The notes beneath the pieces were generated by a model that saw nothing but the letters and a program-made list of their open reading frames with translations, ran no database searches and was not told where the DNA came from. Of a stretch of 64,000 nucleotides of DNA, positions 28,801-40,800 are shown piece after piece. The stretch is from assembly GCA_000934455.1 (NCBI GenBank), contig KN885349.1, forward strand, positions 96,088 to 160,087, written 5' to 3'. The position numbers and the translations under genes were made by a program. The stretch's first letter is position 1. Every line of letters begins with the position of its first letter. The DNA comes from Apostichopus parvimensis (taxonomy: Eukaryota > Echinodermata > Holothuroidea > Aspidochirotida > Stichopodidae).

Positions 28801-31800
28801 ATCAATCATACTTTGTATATCCTTCTCCATTTCCTCCCGAAGAGCATGAGGGGTCGAGTATGGTTTACAACGTATTGGGGTTTCATCAATGACTTGTATC
28901 ACATGTTTTCCTAACGTAGTTTTACCAGGTATGTCCGTAAACACATCTTTGAAATTACTTAAGATCCGTTTAATTTGTCCTGTTTCCCAATCTAGTTGCA
29001 CATTAATGTTAACATCCGCGATGCCCTCATTTGGTACTACAGTTGGTAAATGCAATATTTCATCGCCCTTGGGTTCACCTATCGACTCATCTTTAGCTTC
29101 TATCGGTAACAATGCTACTGTTACAACCTCAAATGCCTCGTTTGTTTTGCTCTTTTGTAGTGGTTTGATGTCATCATTTCTCCGATAATATCTCTTAAGG
29201 AGGTTTGCATGAAATGTTTGCACTCTATTACCTAAATCTACCCTGTAGTTCATGCGGTTTAGTTTTTCCCTAATCTTATATGGTCCCTTTCATTGCATGA
29301 GTATTTTATTTGTGTCCGTGGGTAATAAGAGCAATACCTCATCCCCAACTTTAAACTCCCTATTCCTAGCGGTTTTATCGTATTGGATTTTATTTCTGAA
29401 CTTTGCTTTCTTGATTTCCTGTTTAGCTAGTTTACATGTTTTCTCTAGCAATAACATACTGGTGAGTGGTCTTAATTTCGGTGTCCTTACACTTTCCCGT
29501 CCACAATTCTTTTAGTATGGCCATAGGTCCCCTAACAGTCCGCCCAAATAGCATTTCAAAAGGAGAAAACCCTGTACTGGGATGAGTAGTTTCACGATAG
29601 GCAAATAGCAGTGGGTTGATATATCTATCCCAGTCTTTTGGACATTCTTCGCACATTTTTCTTATCATATTTTTGAGTGTTCCATCATAACGCTCTACCA
29701 GGCCATTACACATTGCGTGGTATGGGGTTGTAGTTAAGGGTCGAATTGATTACAACCGATTAACCTCCCGCATTACCCGAGAGGTGAACTGACTGCCACG
29801 ATCTGTTAATACCTCTCGAGGAATCCCTAACCTACTGTACATTGTTAACAGTTCTTCCGCTACTGCCTCAGTGTCAATGGACTTAAGAGGGGTCGCTTCC
29901 GGGTACCCGGTTGCATAATCCATGAGTATAAGAATGTACCTATGTCCCCTATCAGTCACTGGTTTAATTGGTCCTACTAAGTCGATAGCTACACGCTCGA
30001 ATGGGTTGTTAATTAAAGGCATATCACCTAGTGGGACTTCGTTTATTCTTCCTTTTGATATGGTCCTTTGACAGATATCACAAGATTGGCAATACCGTCT
30101 AACATGTGCTCCAATACCCGGCCAATAGAAGTTACTTAATATGTTATCCAGTGTTCGTTTAGAACCCTGGTGTCCCCCTAGTATGGATTCGTGAGCTGTT
30201 TTTAGTACTTGATTCCTAAGTTTCTGAGGTAACACCACTTGCTGTAAACTCTCGTCAAATTCGTCTTTGAATCTCCTATACAAAATGTCATCTTCTCTAA
30301 AATACTCAACCGTTTTACCCTTCTTTCCCGATATATGTTCCGCTGTATCCGCTAATTTCCTACTTTTTTCTAGCGTAGGGTCATTTTCTTGTTTTTCCTG
30401 CAAAATCCTTGGGGTCACATTAAATTGATCCGCCTCAACCACTTTTAGAGGTTTCCTTGGTTTATTTTTCTTCATTTGTTGACCTCTAGTTTGTACCACT
30501 GCAACGAGTTCAGATTCTTGTTGCATTTCCTTTTCCTTTAAGCTTTGGGATTGGTGTACGTTTACAATATCTTCCCCCTGTGAACCCTGATTAATTTCAA
30601 ACGGATTCTTAACCCCTGGGATATTGTTTCCTAAAACCAAGTCGCAAATTGGAGTTTGCATACATACAACTTCTAATTTCCCCACATAGAATGGAGTGTC
30701 TACTTCGATTTGGACAACTGGATATTGCATAATAATAGTCCTGTCCATAAGTGTACATATCTTGTGTTCGCCAGTAAATTGTGATGGATGGACATACGTT
30801 TCGTCTACAACCGCGCCCTTGCACCCTGTATCTCGTAAAACAATAACTACCTTGTGACCAATTTTACCTCTTTGAATGGGCATATTTGGGTCTTTTAAAT
30901 CTAAACAAGAAGCTCCCAGAATAGGTATCTCCAACCCACAACCTAACTTAAAGAATCCTCTCTCCTTTGCTTTAATCACATGTGGATCGTTAGTATATAT
31001 TTTCATGAAACCTAATGTTTCCGTTTCAACTACTTGTTGTTCATTGTCGGTTTTTTGAATGGATAGAACCTTCCTGTTTGCCCAAGTCTTCTGTTGGCCA
31101 AATATCTATCATCATTGCTAGTACCGTTCGTTTTGGGCATAACCTAGCCACATGACCTTGCCTCCCGCAAACATAACAAGTTACGTTTCTTTTAGAGTTT
31201 GATTCATTTGTCTGATATGGTCGGTTATTTTGATTCGTTCTTGGATTAATTGAATTAATACCCTGACCACGTGTACCTGGTTGTCCTTATTCCTGCCCCT
31301 GTCTGCTACGATTTCTTTCTTTAGGATGGGCATACCAACTATTATGGGCTTCAATGTATGGGTTCGCAATTTTACACAGGTTAACTATATTGGGGGTTGT
31401 CTTTCTTTTATATAGAGAGCTATAGAGAGAAGGGTCAAGGGTCAACCGAGAGGGGTTGTGATCAAAGAAAATCCCGTAGAACAAGTCTCATCCTACAAAT
31501 ATCTTGGTGTTGTTTTTGATGATCAACTGGCGTGGCATCAGCATATTGATTATTTGGTGAAGAGAGTAAACCCTAGATTGTACTGTCTCCGTAGAATGAG
31601 TAAATTTGACATTGACAGTCGTATCCTCACTATCTTTTATAACTCAGTCATTTGTAGCGTGTTCAGATATTGTATGACATGCTGGGGTGGTAATGTGACT
31701 GCTAATTATAAGGAACGCATTGATTCTGTTATCAGACAGGCTAATCGTATTTTGGGTGGGGACCAGCTCACTATGGAGTGTATGTACCATCATGTTATTG

Positions 31801-34800
31801 AGTCTAAGCTCGACGCCATCCTTGCCGACGAGAATCACCCATTGTTTCTGAATCTCAGCAGTGCAATAATCTCTCGTAGTGGGCGGATGAGGCTTCCGAA
31901 TGCAATAACAAATCGTCACAAATCTTCCTTTATCCCCCAGTGCATTAAGCTCTTTAATTGTCGTTTCAATCGATAGTTGCCTGTTTTTTCTTCCCGTTCT
32001 TGCCATCTTTACCGATGTGACATTTGTTTAATCATCACGCCTTTAAACTTTTATACTTTAGTTCTCTGAACTCTTATGTTTGCCATTTTTATGTCTTTTT
32101 ACACTTTATCATCTTGTATTTGTCTTATATGTACATATGCGAGCTTGTAATTTCCCTCTTGGGATGAAATAAAGTTTTACTTACTTACTTACTTACTTAA
32201 CTCCTTAGGGCAACTGCAAAAATTGATCCTTCAACCATAATTCATACATTCCGTCAACAGCATTTGGTGTCCCAGACAATTGTACCCATCTTTGAAAGTA
32301 ATTTTTAATTCGAGTAACATATTGTGATGCAGACTCACTTTGTTCAGGTTTAGCTGTTTGAAACTTATTACGAAAGCCTTCTTCGGTGAGTTCGTAACGT
32401 TTAAGCAACACGGTTTTCAGTTTTTGAAAGTCACTAGCATCTGCATCAGTTAGGTTATAGTACGCCAAAAGACCTTTGCCAGTAATTAAAGTACTTAAAT
32501 TCACTGCCCAAATGTTATGATCCCATCTTTGATTAACCGCATATCTTTCAAATCGCAATAAGTATGCGTCCATATTGTCTCGACCTTCTACAAACGCAGG
32601 TAATTTGAGAGAATTGTCCCTAACTGACGCTTGAACTTGGCTATTTGCAACATTTGTTTGGTCCTAGCATGTGCCTCTGCTTGCTTTGCCTTAGCTTCTT
32701 CTATTTTTAATTGCATTTCTAACATTTTTCGCTCGTGGTCTCTCGCTGCAGCGCGACTATCACGTTCTTCGTTACGCTCCTCATCAATAATTTGTTTGAG
32801 CTCCTGACCTTCTAGCCCGAATTTAGTTCCTATCCCTGTTAACTTGTCGAGATCCATCTCTGCCCTCACTTCCAAATTCATGTCAATGAAATAACTACCT
32901 AGTGTTATTAAGCACATTATTACAAAGAGTACGCGCAACTTTACCTCAATATTCAACATTACAATTGTAAATTCCATTGAGAAAAGGGGGGGGGGGGTCA
33001 GTATATAGGTAGGCCTATAACTGGTTACCTAGATACCCCTGAGAGTCTCCTTTACACCGTTAAAATCTCTCTGAAATACTCTGTATTGTCTTCTTTCAAT
33101 TTGAATTTTCCCAATTTTCAATTTTTTTTCCGGACAGGATTATGACGTGAGAAATTCAAATAATAAATCCCCACTCGGGTTCGTTTAACACTTATGAAGA
33201 AATGAAATATAACAGTATGCTTATAAATAACGGAAATTTATGATTATACGCTACAATTAACACATAACATAATTACTTAACGTTTTTTGGTGTCCTTCTT
33301 TTAATCAACAGAAACTGTTCCTTTTAACTAACGAAATCGGGTTTTTTTCTCCACGACAATTCTCTTGTTAACTAATCTGACGTTATTCGATATTTCTTTT
33401 AAATAACGTTTCATTCGTGTACAACCATATATGATGTTATCGTCCAATACACACTACAAACGGAGGGAGGGCCTCAACGTTGGCCGCTACGCACGGATCT
33501 TCCGTCTCGTGGCTCCTCTCTAAACTAAACAGACACTGGATTATCGTTCCCAGTATTTAACAACAAAACGGAGCCCCGAGTTTCGTCTCCCAGGAAATGG
33601 TATACTGTAATAAAATTGATAAAATGATGTATTCTCTTGTCAGTAAAAATGAATAGTTTACATTATGTACTCAATCCCTATGCTCTTATTAAGATGACAT
33701 TACCACCTGATAATAACAGAACCCCTTTTCGTTATACAGTATTACTAAAAGTGGACTATCCCTAAAACTAACATTATTATCATATAGTCAATTCCCACCA
33801 TTCAAATAGAAAACGGATTTGTCTTTCCAGCAATTATCATTCATATTCAACCAATGCATTTTTAATTAACCCTCAGTCATCTACTATAGTTTTAAGTATA
33901 ACTCAATCCCCATATGAGTTATTCCCATTTACCATTGGGCTACACTACACTACTTACAAACACACTTCTAATATTAAGACATTTGATATTAGCTACATCA
34001 TCCCAAATTCATATATATATAGATATGTTCCTTAGTTAATCAATTAAAAACAAATTCCACTTTACGTGAAAAGGTCTAGACAGCCTCTGAGTCACGGCAT
34101 GGGGCAGGTGCCTTCATTTGGTCGGTGAAGGGTACTCTCAATCGGATATCAATACANNNNNNNNNNNNNNNNNNNNNNNNNNNNNNNNNNNNNNNNNNNN
34201 NNNNNNATATTAGCTACATCATCCCAAATTCATATATATTAATATATGTTCCTTAGTTAATCAATTAAAAACAAATTCACACTTACGTGAAAAGGTCTAG
34301 ACAGCCTCTGAGTCACGGCATGGGGCAGGTGCCTTCATTTGGTCGGTGAAGGGTACTCTCAATCGGATATCAATACAAGTATACCGTCTACCCAGACAAT
34401 GTAGCCTCTCCCGGTAATATATACCCTAGGCTTGTCTCACGACAAATATAATGTGGTTGACGCCCTATTTACTAACGCCTAAAACCGCCGCCTACTCTGC
34501 CTAAATGCTCAGAGTGAAATGAGGTTTCAAAACCTCGTGGCCCATTCCACTTGCCCATTCCACCTGGAAGCAATGCTTGCAATGAGGGGCATGTGTTTCA
34601 AATATTCATCCTTTATAAGAGACCTATTGTTTTATTTAGCGCGTCTCGCTACGTAACAAAACGTTTTGGCATTTACTGTTGAATGCGCTCCAAACACCTT
34701 GCATATTATGCTAATTAGTCTATGACTAGTGGAAATAACCCTAAACGTTTCATTTTAACCATCACAATGTGCAGATCTAACTATCTTTCCTATACAGTAT

Positions 34801-37800
34801 TTTGGCTAAATTCTGGCAGTTGTTTGGATCTCGATTCTGGGCAGTGGGTTAAGGTAAGTGTACATGGCTATGTTACACAGTGAAACCACGATAAAATACC
34901 CAATGATGAGGGTGATGTCTCACATGAGTTTCGTACTAGTTTTACATATTATTTAACAAACTTCACTGTTAGACTACTACATGTCTTAATTACGCTATCA
35001 TTGATTTTATCTGAAGTATGCTACAGTCAAACTTCGAGGTCATAGAATTGATAATAGTATAAAAGAAACAAATGTATAATTCGTGATTTTTTGATTTTAT
35101 TGAAGATTGTAACTATTAATGTCCGTATTCTGGTCATTATCAGTGTTCAATTTAGAAATAAATTGAAACAGATCGCAAGATATTATATTAACTTCATACA
35201 ATAATTGTCAAACGGGAAGGTGAAGGTTATGTTGTGTACAATTTAAACACATTTATTGCCTGTGTATCATTTTAATTGTTAGGTTGATGACGTCGATACT
35301 ATCGCTGAGCTGTGTTCAGAGTGCGTGAATATTGCTGAGAGCGAAAGTGAGTTACAACAGAGGTCAACCATAGAGCTCCTTGAGGAGGCATCAAGTCGTC
35401 AGGTAAGTCAGTGTATGATATAAGTATATCTACTTGCACACACATGTATATATACATAAGACGGTTTAACTATACAGCCACCACCGTCTACGTTTACATA
35501 CCTATGGTATTATTGAAATTAAAAAAAAAATCAAAAAATTACAGCATATCTTGCTGGACATCAAACTGATGCATGAGTATTAACGTTTAGATTCTATTCT
35601 ATTGGAGATTTTTTTTGGATTTGTTTTTATTCCATCAGGTTTCTATCAAAAGCTTAGTCCTACAAAAGTCATTTAGTCACGTGGATGGAGGTGATATCAT
35701 CCTAAGATCAGGTCTACGACTATCAGGACTGTCATCAGTTTATATAATGTGCATAGAAACAGAGGGCGGCATAGAAATGACACAACAAGAGATTGTTGAT
35801 ATATTGATGTATGTAAAGCAGTCACACCGAATAACAATACTGATGTAAGTATATTAAAATATATAAACAATGTTAACGTTGACAAGGAAACCCATTCAAT
35901 ACTCGAACAATTCTTTTTAATATATCATGACGAAACGGATACTTACAGAGAAACCGTACTCTATTGCTACATAATCCTCAGTTAGGGCATCCTCGAAAAC
36001 ATTGCTTCGATACAATTAATGGGATTTTAATAAAGTAACCAGTGTCAACAACCATCTTGATCTAGATCGAACTCATACAGTTTAAACCAAGGCACTGTGA
36101 TACATTTCATATTGATCCCTGTATTTACGTATACTATATTTTATCTAAATGTTTGTTCCGCACTTTTCCTCTAACGACTTACATATGTCAATATTGGAAG
36201 TCAAATGTTATTCTAATTGTTCGACTGTCTTCTTTTTATTGGAATTGAGACCTTATATGGTTTATTTTTATGCGAGTAAAAATGAGTAACATGAATATCC
36301 TGTAATTACTAACGAAGGTGATGTTACTGTTAATACTGTTCATACTGTTTTTTGTGTATGTGATACTAACCAAACAATAAATAAATACACTTAGATATGC
36401 AATGGGTTTCGGCTTCCGACTTTGGACACTTTTGTTTACCACAAAACTCTAGCATAATATGTGTATAAATGTTTTATGAGTCTTTGGCGACAATACCTTT
36501 TCAAATGTGTGTGTTTGTGTGTAGATGAAAGTACACTCATAGTCAAACTAGAACTTATATATCAGTTCTCACTGTCTGATGGCGTTGCTTCTTTTATGGA
36601 CATAAACAAGGAAATGGGAACAGCAATTGAAATGTTTAGTAAGTGTCTTTTAAGAGACTACTTTAGATCAGTGAGGCGGAAGGCATTTACTAAAATGTTA
36701 CGTCGATTCGCAAAAAGCGTGAATGGGATACCATAAAGTATTGTAAAATGATACTGAAACTTCATTAAATCTACTTTGCTATGTGACATTCCCTTGTAAA
36801 CAAATTTCTCAGTCCCAAAAGTAGGTCATGAATTTGTTGAAATCCATAATCCATGTGAATTTATTTAACATCATAATTTTTCTATTACTTCCTCGTAAAT
36901 GTTCAGATATGATAGTATCAAACAAGGTTACTCAAATGACACGTTTTGAAAATAAATTCTGCCGCCATCACTTCGTTTGTTAAGAGTGTATTGACTTGAT
37001 TGTGAGAGACAAGAAACACATTCGTGTTTTGTTCTCACCATTAATTATGTGTAGGGTTTATGGGTGCATTTAGTGTGAAGTTATTTTAAATTGGTTTTAA
37101 CTTGTCCATTCTCATATCTTTTATCTTGCTGTATTTTCTCATTATCCTTTAGTTTCTACAACTGTCTACTACCTAGATCAATTCCAGTCGGATCCATTCC
37201 TTCGGCTTGGCTATCAAAGGATGTCAAAGGTATCACTCATAAAACCATTTATTTGATTGATCGATCGGCTTAAGTAATACTGAAATAGTTCAATCAAAAC
37301 GTTCCGGATTACAGGATAAAGTTCAACAATTAATATATTTAGTACATGCTGCTCTTATTCAATTCCAGTGTTAACTTTATGCGATGAACATAATTAAATT
37401 ACCCGAGTCGGCTACTTATAAAACAATGTTAATGATAAACGATTGTACAGATTCGTGGATAATTGTAGAGTTAAACTTCCAAAGTGTGGACTGCCTTTCG
37501 ATAATTTGTGTAAGAATGTGTAGGTTAGAATAAGAAATCATAGAAATGAAGGCTTAAGTAGTTAAAAAATATCAAACTAACAGCTACATTTGTCGTTTTT
37601 CCTCAGATTAGCTCATCAAACTTTCTTTCTGTTGATGACAGAACTATATTGTATAATTATTACACACCAGTAGAATCACTCTGACTTAGTGATACGGACT
37701 TAGGTCTGTGAGAGGAAAGTCCGGGTTCGATTCCAACATGCGCCTGGTGAGTCCCAAAAAGGACGAAACCGGTCGTGAAGTGGAATTTTCCTTAAGTGTT

Positions 37801-40800
37801 GAACTTCAATAATTTAGTATATCTGTCATACCACTTGCTAGACATTCATAATATATATATATATATATATTATAACATGATACATAAATGATCAGTTGAT
37901 AACTTTTGCCTTCTCCTTGTTTGTAGTTCAGTGGTTTCCAAATGGACCTGGTCATAGCTGTTACATTCTTGATCTTCAAATAGGTGCTTGGTTGGTGAGT
38001 ATCTAACCAATCTCCTTCAAGCATTGTTACTTCCCACTAGAAATATCTGAATAACATAACGCAACAAACATTTTTGCACTGTTAGCTCATAAATATTATG
38101 ATGGTATAAAAACAATTCCATCGAATTAAGTAAACTATTGATAGTTCCAAATTTCTTTCAGAAAAGGGCGAATCAAAAGAATAAACCAATTGGTAAATAA
38201 TTTATATTCAATGATGAATGAAGGGATTGTTATTTTTATTAACAGAAATTTAACAAATTTGAGCTCAATTCACTTTCATAGCCAAGACATAATATAATAT
38301 ATATACTGAAAAATAATGTCACTTGTGTAGCTACAATTTTCCAATGGTTGCAACCCTGCAGCAAACCTATTTATAATGAACAACCTGCTATAAGTCAACG
38401 AATAGAAAAATGGATGTGTGTAAAAAGAAATCGAATCAAAATGAACATAAAATGTTGCAGGAAATTGGGATGTAGAATGTAATATAGATCGTAATTTTGC
38501 TTATGTGTATTAGTAGTTTCACAAATTTGGAAACAAACTTAAAAAATAACGTGAACTATTACCACAATGTTCAGGTCAACGTTTATTTGAGTCATCAGGA
38601 TTGATTAAATATCACTATGATAGGAACAATTGTTGTTAATTTTTCCTATAAAAGTAAGCGCAGTACTGATCAATTGTAACGTTGTCACCTAATGGAAGAT
38701 GGCACTTCCATTTCTTACTTGCTTTGACATTCAAATGTTGAAAATCAGTTTTTGTAGTTCATTTCTTATATCCTTACATTATAGCAGTAAGTAATCGTTG
38801 TTAATATTGTTCTTCAATACGTCACTATGCGATATACCCAAATAATAAATATGGCTCAGACTCAGTTGAGAATGGCAGCGGAATAATACTTAAGTTAAAC
38901 CTACATTGATTACTTTTACATTTGTAGTTTAAGCTACATTTACGCATTGGCATCTGAATCACCTTTTGTTCGGCCAAGTACATATTAACACAGAGTATAT
39001 CACAAGGCAACATTGCGGAGAGGATTTAGTTCGTTTTTACAGAATCAAATAACTCGATTATAATAAATTACAACTATTGGTTAATTTAAACTTTAATACT
39101 CAACATTGATTTCAATGAACATTTTAACTAAGAAGTACGAAATCGTAAGCGATGAATTAAAATGAATAATATAGCTCAGCCGGGACAGAATTGAATACAA
39201 GTTCAAATTATCAAACCAAATTATATTACGTGCGATATAAATAATCCAAACATGCAAGCAAATACTTTCGTTTAAAAAGGTTTGTCATATTATATGAATT
39301 TTTATTCAGTTCAATCGTATGACTGAATTCTATAAAAGAGAAGGTTCAGGTAATATATGGTAAAGTCGGTTGAAATCCAGAGAACTGACGGATTGGAAAG
39401 TCATTGACCATGTAAGTTAATCAATACCTGTTCTGCTTTCTAAAATAATTAACTCCACCGATATCCACATGTTTCGTGTTCTGTTTTGTCTTGTCAGTAG
39501 TTGGGTGGTTTGAGATTTTAGATAGAAACAAGAAAACCGCTTACGAAGAAGAGATAGATACTACATCCATATATTTAGCCTAGTAGAAGATATTCAGTAC
39601 AATTGTTATCATTATGACGTATGATATGGGAAAATTAAGGTGAAATAACAATACTAAGTTTAATATGTTTTGTAAAATGGTAGATTTTAATGCATTATCT
39701 CAGTGTTATTGAGGATAACGAAGCATGGTTCACATAGGTTTGTAGTTATTACATATTGTAAGTAAATCATTGTAGGCTGAATTTCGGTTGCACTATGAAG
39801 AGGCGTATGTTTGATACAAGTGAATTGAATTATATCTTCAGTGTACCTCGTGTCCACTCAATGTTATTAGATATATACTGTGCGAGAATCATAATTAGGG
39901 GAAACAAGTTGTGTACGCAAAATGTATAACGACAAGTGCGTCGTTCAACACTGCCCAAGCTCATGCACAACCGGTTCGTCTCTGATATGTTTATTGCAAT
40001 CCTTTATTCACAAAACTGTAGAGATGGAATCTGTAAGTTTAACGTAAGGACTTTTTCTTGCTTAACGATGAAGTTAAAAATAAATAACTAAAGGTCGATG
40101 ACTGGGCGTTGACGTCATCATTACATAGAATACAATAAGTTAATACAATGCTATAATTTAACGTACTTAATATTGATCAAATCCTTTTAATTTCTATTTA
40201 CATCAGGATATTGGTGTCCATTTGACCAATTCAACGTACAGACAAGTAGTAAGTATTACAGTAACGTCAATGTGAACCGATATCATTTCATACCAGTATA
40301 TTAAAGCTAACGGCTTACCACTCGAATCCAACCGCAAGATTGTTAGCCATTTACAGTTTGAAAAAAAATTCAAATCACACAGTTTCAAGTATTAAAAACG
40401 AACCCCCTACACTTTAAAACCTCCATAATAAATAACTGTGGTACAATGTCCCAAATAATAACCCAAAGATTGTTTCAACTCTCCAATTATTGGGTTTGTT
40501 ATATATACTTGTTCAATTTTATTGCCAAGCTTTTTTTGTGAATGATAGCTTATTAACTTGTGAACTTATTTTTTGTTTGCTATTTCAAATTTACCAGACT
40601 TAACAGCTGAATGTACAAAGACGTAAACTAACTTATCACAATACTTACTATTTTGCGGATGACAGAGTTTACTTGTTTTTAAAACTAAATCAATAAATAT
40701 ATACTAATAATATATTACTAATACTTTTACCACCATTATGACTATTTTACAGCAGCACTTAGAAGATGATAATTGAGTACAGTTGAATAAATTAGTGGTT

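Larger units (their letters stand above)
25418..34766 (-). mobile_element. Gmr1-clade Ty3/Gypsy LTR retrotransposon fossil
   Basis: Two LTRs (25418-27396 and 33141-34766) bound a minus-strand interior and the whole is flanked by a perfect 5-bp target duplication ATGTG (25413-25417 and 34767-34771). Domains in coding order are gag, protease, integrase, reverse transcriptase, RNase H. The proteins are Ty3/Gypsy-like, but integrase precedes reverse transcriptase, the arrangement known for Gmr1 elements of deuterostomes. The coding regions are broken in roughly half a dozen places, including one LINE insertion. LTR stretches differ by about 5-10% by eye, so it is not a recent insertion. It lies antisense to the host NLR gene in intron 4. 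Confidence 0.9.

Noticed and set aside
37682-37760. A functional tRNA gene
   Set aside because: The boxes are present, but flanks do not pair as an acceptor stem; a SINE is the better reading.
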